Assembly: GCA_016650315.1 (NCBI GenBank)
Contig: JAENVZ010000073.1
Coordinates: forward strand, 1 to 5,306
DNA from: Alphaproteobacteria bacterium
GTDB taxonomy: Bacteria > Pseudomonadota > Alphaproteobacteria > Sphingomonadales > Sphingomonadaceae
Length of the DNA: 5,306 nt
Reading direction: 5' to 3'
Both the position numbers and the translations under genes were made by a program. Numbering within the stretch: position 1 is the first letter of the stretch; every line of letters begins with the position of its first letter. A model generated the notes under the pieces. It was not told the origin of the DNA. It worked only from the letters and a program-made list of their open reading frames with translations, and made no database searches. Shown here in pieces: positions 1-5,306 of the stretch.

Positions 1-437
1 CGATGGAGGGAGCGCTGGCGGGTTTCCGTTCGATCGCGATGAGCCAGATCTATGCCCGCGAGGGGATGGGCGACAGCGTACCCTTCGCCTGTACTGAAGC
101 ATGGGGCGAAAAGGTTATCCGTCCGCTCCTTGACCTGCCGATGACCCCACGCACGCTGATAAACATCAATTTCCCCGCCATCGATCCGGCCAGTGTAAAG
201 GGCGTAAAGGCGGTAAGGCAGGGCTTTCACGATTATGGCCGTTCATCCATCGTCGAAGGAACGGACCCGCGCGGCTATCGCTATTACTGGTTTGGCCTTG
301 AAAGCACGGTCCATACGCCCGATCAGGGCACCGATCTGGAAGCCATCGTGGATGGTTACATTACCGTCACGCCGCTGCATCTGGACCTAACCCATTATGA
401 TAGCCTGAATATGGTTCGCGCAGCATTTGACGGTTAA
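1..437 (+). CDS. surE: 5'/3'-nucleotidase SurE, C-terminal part (5' end outside window)
   Basis: SurE is a metal-dependent phosphatase that removes phosphate from nucleoside monophosphates and acts in the cytoplasm. The frame is open from the left edge (first full codon at base 3) to a TAA at 435-437, giving about 144 residues. The ATG at base 3 is not the true start: the opening residues MEGALAGFRSIAMSQ match the internal SurE block that normally follows a Ser-Gly-Thr-Val segment. Other family marks are NINFPA near residue 54, a DPRGYRYYWFG stretch near 88-98, and GTDLEAIVDGYITVTPLHLDLT near the end. SurE is usually about 250 residues, so roughly 105-110 residues are missing, including the N-terminal Asp-Asp metal site. 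The NlpD-like gene follows on the same strand after 53 bases, a neighbourhood known for surE in proteobacteria. Confidence 0.95.
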   Translation, partial: MEGALAGFRSIAMSQIYAREGMGDSVPFACTEAWGEKVIRPLLDLPMTPRTLININFPAIDPASVKGVKAVRQGFHDYGRSSIVEGTDPRGYRYYWFGLESTVHTPDQGTDLEAIVDGYITVTPLHLDLTHYDSLNMVRAAFDG

Positions 438-454
438 CCACAAACTGCTACACA
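427..454 (+). promoter_or_regulatory. candidate sigma70-type promoter for the NlpD-like gene
   Basis: A -35-like TTGACG at 427-432 (five of six consensus bases) is followed by a 16-base spacer and a weak -10-like TACACA at 449-454. The element overlaps the last codons of surE. It would start transcription near 461, about 30 bases before the preferred TTG start at 491, and could let the lipoprotein gene be expressed apart from surE. The -10 match is poor, and read-through from surE is equally possible. Confidence 0.3.
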
Positions 455-490
455 GATTGGGGCTGACCATCATCCTTGGGGGGAAGGAAT

Positions 491-1555
491 TTGACGCGGA
501 AACGCATCCATAAAACGCGCCATGTGGCAGTGCTCGCCATGCTCGGCACCCTTGCGGCCTGCATCCCCGCAACCGTACCGCCAGCCGGTACGAGCAGGAG
601 CCGGGCAACATCAGCGCCGCGCCTTCCCACGGATCTGGTCGCCCTGATCGAACGCGAGCCTATATGGAATACGCAGCAAGTCGTTCCCAACGCCCAGAAT
701 ATCCCGGAAAGCACTTATGTGGTGCAGTCCGGCGACACGCTGCGCGGCATTGGCAACCGCACGGGCGCGGGATCCGAAATATTGGCCATGGCCAATGGCC
801 TCCCGGCGCCATTCATCATTCATCCGGGGCAAAAATTGCGTGTCCCCGCTGGCCGCTACCACCTGGTTTCCGAAGGGGAAACTGGCATCGCCATTGCGCG
901 TGCCTATGGCATTGCGTGGCGCGATATAGTGGGCCGCAACGGCCTGGAAGATCCCTTCATCCTGCGTCGCGGCCAGCGCTTGCTGCTTCCGTCCGAAACA
1001 GGACCGCGTGGCCAGACGCTGGAACAGCGCGCCGCGGCTTTCCGTATCGACATTGACGACATTCTGACCGGCGGCCAGCCTGCGCTGAAGGAAGGCGAGC
1101 GAACTGCAGCCGCATCAACTATGGCCAAACCCTTGCCCACAACGGCGGCCATCAGTGAACCATCCCGCTTTTCAGGGACCTTTGCCTGGCCATTGTCCGG
1201 CCCCGTCATTGCGCCCTTTGGCCCGGTTGCAAGCGGTCTGCGTAATGACGGACTGGACATTAAGGCGCCCAAGGGCACGCCGATCCACGCGGCGGCTGAT
1301 GGCGTGGTTGCGTATGCAGGGGATGAGATCAAATTGTTCGGCGGCCTTGTCCTCATCAATCATGGCAGCGGCTGGGTCACCGCCTATGGCCATGCCGACA
1401 CCCTCAATGTCGTGCGCGGGCAAAAGGTGACAAAGGGGCAGGTCATTGGTCTGTCAGGAACCAGCGGCTTTGTGTCCGAACCCAAACTACATTTCGAAAT
1501 CCGCAAGGATAGAAAACCCGTCGATCCGCTATTGCATTTGCCCAAAGCATCGTGA
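491..1555 (+). CDS. NlpD-like LysM/M23 lipoprotein, probable murein hydrolase activator
   Basis: Probable outer-membrane lipoprotein that binds peptidoglycan and controls septal cell-wall amidases, by analogy with E. coli NlpD. I prefer the TTG at 491 (354 aa). It follows an AAGGA-containing G-rich stretch at 478-488, although the spacing is short, and gives a compact signal peptide: basic TRKRIHKTRH, a hydrophobic run, and a lipobox LAAC with Cys24. An in-frame TTG at 476 would add five residues but has no ribosome site before it. Two LysM domains lie at about 75-119 (YVVQSGDTL start) and 123-167 (YHLVSEGET start). A linker leads to a C-terminal LytM/M23 domain at about 231-354. Compared with active LytM enzymes, the first zinc His is Asn252 and the first His of the HxH motif is Lys332, while Asp256, His301 and His334 remain. 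This is the pattern of NlpD, so peptidase activity is doubtful. It sits directly behind surE. Confidence 0.9.
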   Translation: MTRKRIHKTRHVAVLAMLGTLAACIPATVPPAGTSRSRATSAPRLPTDLVALIEREPIWNTQQVVPNAQNIPESTYVVQSGDTLRGIGNRTGAGSEILAMANGLPAPFIIHPGQKLRVPAGRYHLVSEGETGIAIARAYGIAWRDIVGRNGLEDPFILRRGQRLLLPSETGPRGQTLEQRAAAFRIDIDDILTGGQPALKEGERTAAASTMAKPLPTTAAISEPSRFSGTFAWPLSGPVIAPFGPVASGLRNDGLDIKAPKGTPIHAAADGVVAYAGDEIKLFGGLVLINHGSGWVTAYGHADTLNVVRGQKVTKGQVIGLSGTSGFVSEPKLHFEIRKDRKPVDPLLHLPKAS

Positions 1556-1578
1556 GCAGCATCGTTGTCCGTTAGCCA

Positions 1579-2490
1579 TTATTCCGCTGCTTGCGCATAA
1601 TCGCCCTGCGGCAACTCACCTGCAAGCCCTTCGACCAGATCCATAATCACACGCTGGATGCAAGACAGGCCGAGTGTCGGCCATCGAAACGAGGCATCCA
1701 GGTAAAGCGAACGATCAATCTCGCACTGTATGGCGTGAATATTGTTGGCCGGGCTGCCGTGGCGTTCCAGCAGATAATTACCGGGATACGGGTGATTTTG
1801 CGCCGCAATCAACCCATGCGCCCGGGATATTTCGACGGCAAGGCCCGTAAGGCGCCCGCTCGCGCTACGTCCGAAACGGTCGCCCAATATGATGCGCGGC
1901 GATGGCGCGCCGTTCGCACCCAACAGCGGCGGCATACTGTGCATGTCCAGCAATATGGCATGACCAAACCGGTCACGCGCCATATGCAACGCATCGTGCA
2001 GCGCCGTATGATAGGGTCGGTGATATTCGGATATCCGCCGTTCCAGTTCATCCCAGCCTAACGGACCGTTCCACAAGTCGCCAAGAGCGGACAAACGGCG
2101 CGGTACCAGACCCAGGCCACCGCGCACCTTGGCGCTGGCCAACAAGGCGCGACGAGACGATGACTCCGCCATCATGGCTGCATCAATTTCATTTTCGGCA
2201 CGATTAAGATCAATGACCGCTCGCGCCTGCCGCGCGACGAACACGTTTTGCCCGGCGGCGATCAGCTTGTGCACCAGAAGATCGGCCAAACGGTCCTCCA
2301 GCCGTTCCAACCCGTCCCGGTCAACACGGGCATGGCCCAAAACGCTGGCAGGATAGTGCCGTCCGGCATGAGGCACTGATATAATGATCGGGCTTTCGGG
2401 TAATTCCGGGCCATAGCGATAATATGCGGGGCAGGCATATGTGGGGGCTAGTGGCGCTGGAAATTGCACAATATCGTCCTTTTCGCCCAT
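1579..2490 (-). CDS. N-formylglutamate amidohydrolase family protein
   Basis: Predicted cytoplasmic zinc hydrolase that splits N-formyl-L-glutamate into formate and L-glutamate, the last step of one histidine-degradation route (HutG type). Family blocks appear in order (303-aa numbering): SVPHAGRHYP at 38-47, DLNR at 94-97, YHRPYH at 156-161, LDMHSMP at 181-187, GDRFG at 203-207, NHPYPGNY at 232-239 and QCEIDR at 255-260. His41 and His184, with an acidic residue near 65, are the likely metal ligands (inferred). The frame is open upstream to 2658, but the ATG at 2490 is preferred. It is preceded by GAGGG, gives a family-like length, and leaves out about 56 residues of low-complexity sequence upstream. 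A promoter candidate also lies just before it. No hut genes are visible, so the physiological substrate is uncertain and I give no gene symbol. The gene converges on the NlpD-like gene and diverges from cpdR. Confidence 0.9.
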   Translation of the reverse strand: MGEKDDIVQFPAPLAPTYACPAYYRYGPELPESPIIISVPHAGRHYPASVLGHARVDRDGLERLEDRLADLLVHKLIAAGQNVFVARQARAVIDLNRAENEIDAAMMAESSSRRALLASAKVRGGLGLVPRRLSALGDLWNGPLGWDELERRISEYHRPYHTALHDALHMARDRFGHAILLDMHSMPPLLGANGAPSPRIILGDRFGRSASGRLTGLAVEISRAHGLIAAQNHPYPGNYLLERHGSPANNIHAIQCEIDRSLYLDASFRWPTLGLSCIQRVIMDLVEGLAGELPQGDYAQAAE

Positions 2491-2521
2491 CACCCTCAAA
2501 AAATACCGCTTCGGCTGGAAA

Positions 2522-2551
2522 ATATTAAGGCCTTGTCGCATATGGATACAA
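2522..2551 (-). promoter_or_regulatory. candidate promoter for the amidohydrolase gene
   Basis: On the minus strand, TTGTAT (2551-2546) is separated by 18 bases from TAATAT (2527-2522). Both boxes resemble sigma70 hexamers, four of six and five of six matches respectively. Transcription would begin near 2515, leaving a leader of about 25 bases before the ATG at 2490. This fits the short start choice and would exclude the upstream in-frame starts at 2541 and 2658. Judged by eye only. Confidence 0.4.
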
Positions 2552-2585
2552 GCAATTCCATTGCCCCTGCGGCGATTGAAGCGCT

Positions 2586-2613
2586 TTGCGGAATAACCTG
2601 TCTGGAGTATATT
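2586..2613 (+). promoter_or_regulatory. candidate promoter for cpdR
   Basis: TTGCGG at 2586-2591 and TATATT at 2608-2613 are spaced by 16 bases. Transcription would begin near 2620, giving a leader of about 90 bases before the cpdR ATG. The leader would contain an imperfect dyad at 2624-2641 (CGACCGG, GTTA loop, CCGGCCG, one mismatch). I see no CtrA full site (TTAA-N7-TTAA) and no GANTC methylation site in this divergent region, so cell-cycle control cannot be read from the sequence. Confidence 0.3.
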
Positions 2614-2710
2614 GCAGGACGGCGACCGGGTTACCGGCCGGGAAGTATGAGAAAACAAGAAAATGGGGGCTTACGCGACATGTGGAGCGCCCTGTTGGTC
2701 GAGGCGATTG

Positions 2711-3088
2711 ATGATCCGGATTTTGCTTGCCGAAGATGACGATGTGATGCGCCAATATCTGGCGCGAGCGCTCGAAAAGTCTGGATATGACGTCGTTTCC
2801 GTCGATCGCGGCACGGCGGCATTGCCATTGCTGGAAACAGAGAATTTCGACCTGTTGCTGACCGACATCGTCATGCCGGAAATGGACGGCATTGAACTCG
2901 CCCAGCATGTGGCGGTCGTTGCCCCTTCCATGCGCGTCATGTTCATCACTGGTTTTGCCGCCGTGACGCTGAAGGCCGGAAAAGCCGTACCGCAGGCAAA
3001 GGTATTATCCAAGCCCTTCCACCTGCGCGATCTGGTGATGGAAGTGGACCGGATGTTCGGCGTCAACAGCGCAACCGGATTGAACTGA
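2711..3088 (+). CDS. cpdR: CpdR-type single-domain response regulator
   Basis: Stand-alone receiver domain of 125 residues with no output domain. In Caulobacter, unphosphorylated CpdR primes the ClpXP protease to degrade cell-cycle proteins such as the phosphodiesterase PdeA, and phosphorylation through the CckA-ChpT relay switches it off. The start ATG at 2711 follows GAGG at 2701-2704 with 6-base spacing and gives the canonical MIRILLAEDDD opening. The longer open frame from 2663 adds 16 residues with no family likeness. Receiver residues are the acidic pocket Asp9-Asp10, phospho-acceptor Asp52 in LLLTDIVMPEMDG, switch Thr80 and Lys101 in SKPF. The block from FITGFAAVTLKAGKAVP (about 78-94) through LSKPFHLRDLV is characteristic of the CpdR group and separates it from CheY or DivK. 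It diverges from the amidohydrolase gene, and tRNA-Val follows. I infer the same role here; partners are not in the window. Confidence 0.9.
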   Translation: MIRILLAEDDDVMRQYLARALEKSGYDVVSVDRGTAALPLLETENFDLLLTDIVMPEMDGIELAQHVAVVAPSMRVMFITGFAAVTLKAGKAVPQAKVLSKPFHLRDLVMEVDRMFGVNSATGLN

Positions 3089-3097
3089 ATTTCTTTT

Positions 3098-3152
3098 GGC
3101 AGGCGGGGTGATTACGGCTTGCGTGCCGGAAGAAGCCCCGCTAATGGCTGCC
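3098..3152 (+). repeat. GC-rich dyad between cpdR and tRNA-Val
   Basis: GGCAG (3098-3102) plus GCGGGG (3103-3108) can pair with CCCCGC (3136-3141) plus CTGCC (3148-3152), eleven base pairs interrupted by a six-base bulge at 3142-3147. A small inner GGC/GCC pair (3116-3118 with 3125-3127) could extend it. It could help end cpdR transcription or protect its mRNA 3' end, but no T-run follows, so it is not a classic intrinsic terminator. The bulge coincides with the -10 box proposed for the tRNA promoter. Confidence 0.4.
3119..3147 (+). promoter_or_regulatory. candidate promoter for tRNA-Val
   Basis: TTGCGT at 3119-3124, a 17-base spacer and TAATGG at 3142-3147 form a plausible sigma70-type promoter. 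Transcription would begin near 3154, about eight bases before the mature tRNA. A GC-rich stretch follows the -10 box, which would suit stringent control, though that is inference only. It lies inside the GC-rich dyad described at 3098-3152. Confidence 0.4.
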
Positions 3153-3161
3153 TTCCCGTGT

Positions 3162-3236
3162 GGGCGTGTAGCTCAGTGGTAGAGCACTGTGTTGACATCG
3201 CAGGGGTCGGCAGTTCAATCCTGCCCACGCCCACCA
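3162..3236 (+). tRNA. tRNA-Val, anticodon GAC
   Basis: A complete cloverleaf can be drawn by hand. The acceptor stem GGGCGTG (3162-3168) pairs fully with CACGCCC (3226-3232). The D stem is GCTC/GAGC. The anticodon stem CTGTG/CGCAG (one G-T pair) encloses the loop TTGACAT, with anticodon GAC at 3194-3196, which reads valine codons GTC and GTT. A five-base variable loop follows. The T stem GGCAG/CTGCC carries the loop TTCAATC. The 3' CCA is encoded (ACCA at 3233-3236). The gene is single and converges on the beta-helix gene 18 bases away. No integrase or flanking direct repeat suggests use as an attachment site. Confidence 0.96.
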
Positions 3237-3254
3237 TTTCCCCTTCAGTCGATG

Positions 3255-4193
3255 TCAACGCCGTTCATAAGGCTGTATCCCGGTGGCCAGCACGTTCTGG
3301 CTGAGGGCGATCCTGTCGCTGCTCCAGTCTGCCACGAAGGCGCTGCTGCGATCGATACCGGGTGCAAAGGCAGCACGGTTGCCACTGATGGACAGGCCTT
3401 TTGAACTGTTCTGTGTCCCCTCCGCCGCAATGGCGATGAAGGCGCTGTAATTGTCCTTGTCTTTTCCCTGCACCATCTGGTTGCCCGATATAACGCCGGT
3501 TGCGCCCGCTGGCAGGTCGATCATGTAATTGGTTTCGTGGCCGCCGGTATCATCGAAGCTGTTGTCGCGAATATCGGCGATAGCAGCGCGGGATTTCACA
3601 TAGTGGCCGCCATCGCCGCTCTCAAAGCGTGAATATGTAATGCTAAGCTTGCCATAGGCGCCCACGTAAATGCTGTGCGCGCAGGCCATCCCCCGATCGC
3701 AACGGCCCAGATGTTGAAAGGTTGATCGGTCGATGCGGATTTCGCTGGATGGGTCGGCGGCGGTCAATATGCCCTGCTCGCTGTTCCGAAACAGGCTGTT
3801 CATCACATCCAGATTGCCCTGTTCCAACCTTATGCCAGCACCATTGGCATCGGGCACGTGCATGTTCTGAAAAGCGATACCATCCACCACTGCTCCGCGT
3901 CCGCGCAGCACCAGCGCAGCCTTCCCCTCACACGTCACGCCGTCAAAGATAACCCTGCCTGCCTGCTGCGCCCTGAAAACCACTCTTCCAGCCGTCTGCA
4001 CCGCGCATTGCCGGTACGTGCCCGGCGCAATCATGATGGTGCCATCGCCATCACCAATAGCCTTTATCGCCTGATCTAGACGATCAAAGCTCTTGCCTGT
4101 TGTCTGAACGACAAAAGGCGATTGGCTGCGCTCTGCAAAGGCTGTGCTGGCCGCCGCGATACAGACCAGGATTACAATCGGGAACATCTTCAT
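3255..4193 (-). CDS. secreted right-handed parallel beta-helix protein, function unknown
   Basis: From the ATG at 4193 the product has 312 residues. It begins with a clear Sec signal peptide (Met-Lys, a hydrophobic stretch of about 15 residues, and a likely cut after AFA at 18-20). An in-frame GTG at 4202 would add three residues, and neither start has a convincing ribosome site. After the signal, a segment at about 33-60 ending TIMIAPGTY is the usual entry to a pectate-lyase-like beta-helix. Short repeats with buried Asn, Ser, Ile and Val ladders follow (for example MNSLFRNS, IDRSTFQHL, ITYSRFES, IRDNSFDDT, ISGNQM, ISGNRA). Four Cys in the mature protein, 63 and 88, then 165 and 171, could form two disulfides, which fits periplasmic or outer export. 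I see no diagnostic polysaccharide-lyase or polygalacturonase catalytic motif, so substrate and activity are open. It lies behind metH on the same strand and may be cotranscribed. Confidence 0.8.
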   Translation of the reverse strand: MKMFPIVILVCIAAASTAFAERSQSPFVVQTTGKSFDRLDQAIKAIGDGDGTIMIAPGTYRQCAVQTAGRVVFRAQQAGRVIFDGVTCEGKAALVLRGRGAVVDGIAFQNMHVPDANGAGIRLEQGNLDVMNSLFRNSEQGILTAADPSSEIRIDRSTFQHLGRCDRGMACAHSIYVGAYGKLSITYSRFESGDGGHYVKSRAAIADIRDNSFDDTGGHETNYMIDLPAGATGVISGNQMVQGKDKDNYSAFIAIAAEGTQNSSKGLSISGNRAAFAPGIDRSSAFVADWSSDRIALSQNVLATGIQPYERR

Positions 4194-4210
4194 CACGGTC
4201 ACGCATTTAA

Positions 4211-4255
4211 GCGGAAACCATGAAGGCGCGCTGAGGCATCATGGTTAACGGCCGC
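4211..4255 (-). repeat. inverted repeat between metH and the beta-helix gene
   Basis: AACCATGA (4216-4223) and TCATGGTT (4239-4246) are perfect 8-base inverted arms around a 15-base loop. Outer GCGG (4211-4214) and CCGC (4252-4255) can add four pairs. The dyad fills nearly all of the space between the metH stop and the beta-helix start. It could be a weak terminator for metH, an mRNA 3' end stabiliser or a protein-binding site. No U-run follows on the minus strand, so intrinsic termination is not well supported. Confidence 0.45.
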
Positions 4256-4256
4256 C

Positions 4257-5306
4257 TCAATCCAGATTGGGCCGCAACCAGCGTTCTGCGGTCTGAAGAT
4301 CGACGCCGCGCCGACCCGTATATTCCTCCAACTGGTCCCGTCCGATTCGGGCAACGCCGAAATATTCGCTTTGCGGATGGCCAAAATAAAAGCCCGAAAC
4401 TGCCGCAGTCGGCCACATGGCAAAACTTTCGGTCAGCGTGATACCCGTATTTTCCGTAGCATTCAGCATGGAAAACAGCAGTGGCTTCTGGCTGTGGTCC
4501 GGGCAGGCGGGATAGCCCGGTGCGGGGCGGATACCGCGATATTGCTCCCGAACCAGCGCCTCGTTCGTTAGCTGCTCGCCCTCAGCATAGCCCCACAGCG
4601 TCGTGCGGACATGCTGGTGCAGGCGTTCGGCAAAGGCTTCGGCCAGACGGTCTGCCAGCGCCTTGAGCAGAATATCGTTATAATCGTCATGCGCTGCCTT
4701 GAAGCGCGCAAGCTGGGTTTCGATGCCGTGGCCCGCCGTCACCGCAAAGCCGCCGATCCAGTCCCCCTCGGGCGCGATGAAATCGGCCAGGCACATATTG
4801 GCGCGCCCTTCCCGCTTTTTGATCTGCTGGCGCAGGAAGGGCATCCGAATTTCGCCCTTGTCCGTTTCGATCAGCACGTCGTCGCCTTCACGGCGACAAG
4901 GCCACAGGGCGGCAACACCGCTCGCGGTCAGCCATTTTTCAGCGATGATAGTGTCAAGCATCGCCTGCGCATCGTCAAACAGGCTCCGCGCGCTTTCGCC
5001 CACAATGGCATCATCGAGGATCGCCGGATAATTGCCCGCAAGCTCCCAGGCGCGAAAGAAAGGCGTCCAGTCGATATATTCGCGCAGGTCACTCAAGTCC
5101 CAATCGGGATAGATATGCAGACCCGGCCGTTTCGGCGCTGGCGGTTGAAGCGCCGGGTCGATGATGAAGGCATTGGCGCGCGCTTCTTCCAGCGAGGCCA
5201 GTTCGCTCTGTCCCTTGTTTGCACGCGACTGTCGAACGGCTTCATATTCTTCGGCGACTTTGACAACGAAGGGATCGCGCTGGGTGTCGCTGACCAGATT
5301 GGAAGC
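4257..5306 (-). CDS. metH: cobalamin-dependent methionine synthase MetH, C-terminal part (5' end outside window)
   Basis: MetH transfers a methyl group from methyltetrahydrofolate through cobalamin to homocysteine. Its C-terminal domain binds S-adenosylmethionine and reactivates oxidised cobalamin. The frame is open from the right edge to TGA at 4259-4257, giving 349 residues. The TTG at 5096 is internal, since the upstream reading begins SNLVSDTQR and continues a normal MetH linker after the cobalamin domain. Within the fragment, the activation domain starts about residue 70. It shows DWTPFF (Asp79), LAEAFAE (Glu223), RPAPGYPACPDH (Arg260, Tyr265) and AMWPTAAVSGFYFGHP (296-311). These match the E. 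coli AdoMet-contact residues Asp946, Glu1097, Arg1134 and Tyr1139, so reactivation should work. The end, RWLRPNLD, is a natural C-terminus. Whether the methyltransferase half is in the same protein or a separate gene, as in some alphaproteobacteria, cannot be seen. Confidence 0.95.
   Translation of the reverse strand, partial: ASNLVSDTQRDPFVVKVAEEYEAVRQSRANKGQSELASLEEARANAFIIDPALQPPAPKRPGLHIYPDWDLSDLREYIDWTPFFRAWELAGNYPAILDDAIVGESARSLFDDAQAMLDTIIAEKWLTASGVAALWPCRREGDDVLIETDKGEIRMPFLRQQIKKREGRANMCLADFIAPEGDWIGGFAVTAGHGIETQLARFKAAHDDYNDILLKALADRLAEAFAERLHQHVRTTLWGYAEGEQLTNEALVREQYRGIRPAPGYPACPDHSQKPLLFSMLNATENTGITLTESFAMWPTAAVSGFYFGHPQSEYFGVARIGRDQLEEYTGRRGVDLQTAERWLRPNLD

Noticed and set aside
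904..1359. Long open frame on the minus strand (151 codons) opposite the NlpD-like gene
   Set aside because: It is the antisense shadow of a GC-rich coding gene with clear LysM and LytM domains. The translation shows no domain and there is no ribosome site.
1556..1590. Possible bidirectional terminator between the convergent NlpD-like and amidohydrolase genes
   Set aside because: Only a 5-base GCAGC/GCTGC pair with a 25-base loop is present, and no T-runs. This is too weak to call.
1591..2061. Open frame of 156 codons on the plus strand inside the amidohydrolase gene
   Set aside because: It lies opposite conserved family motifs of the minus-strand gene, and its translation is Arg/Ala-rich with no recognisable features.
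2491..2658. Upstream extension of the amidohydrolase to 2658 (56 more residues)
   Set aside because: The extra residues look unlike the family, overlap both promoter candidates, and would give an unusually long protein.
2671..3066. Minus-strand open frame opposite cpdR
   Set aside because: It is a shadow of the receiver domain, whose motifs and start site are convincing on the plus strand.
3162..3260. tRNA-Val as an integration (att) site for a mobile element
   Set aside because: There is no integrase gene, no direct repeat of the tRNA 3' end, and no change in sequence character beyond the tRNA.
3119..3304. Short open frame on the plus strand running through the tRNA
   Set aside because: It contains the whole tRNA-Val gene and has no sign of protein coding.
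4241..4248. TTAACCAT on the minus strand, resembling a CtrA half-site
   Set aside because: No second TTAA lies seven bases away, and the bases are already part of the inverted repeat. A single half-site is expected by chance.

Overview
The window reads as ordinary chromosomal DNA of an alphaproteobacterium, most likely a member of the Sphingomonadales. The reasons are the moderately high GC content, a CpdR-type single-domain response regulator, and the family features of SurE, NlpD-like, N-formylglutamate amidohydrolase and MetH proteins. The assignment comes from recognising protein families by eye, not from a search. There are five protein genes plus one tRNA gene. Two of the protein genes (surE and metH) run off the window edges.

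Layout, left to right. The 3' part of surE (+, 1-437) is followed after about 53 bases by a LysM/M23 lipoprotein gene of NlpD type (+, 491-1555). That gene converges on an N-formylglutamate amidohydrolase gene (-, 2490-1579), with 23 bases between the stop codons. A 220-base divergent intergenic region (2491-2710) holds candidate promoters for the amidohydrolase and for cpdR (+, 2711-3088). A 73-base spacer with a GC-rich dyad leads to tRNA-Val(GAC) (+, 3162-3236). The tRNA converges, 18 bases away, on a secreted parallel beta-helix protein gene (-, 4193-3255). This lies 63 bases downstream of the C-terminal part of metH on the same strand (-, 5306-4257).

Functional themes. SurE (a nucleotidase) and the NlpD-like protein form the left block, a partnership known from other proteobacteria. 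The NlpD-like M23 domain lacks two of the usual catalytic or zinc residues, so it is probably an amidase activator and not a hydrolase. CpdR would act in regulated ClpXP proteolysis. MetH makes methionine and is represented by its reactivation domain. The beta-helix protein is exported and of unknown substrate. Nothing here is a mobile element, CRISPR array or defence system, and I see no strong sign of a new multi-gene system. The points most worth checking are the degenerate LytM site, the unassigned beta-helix protein, and the dyads flanking the tRNA and metH genes.
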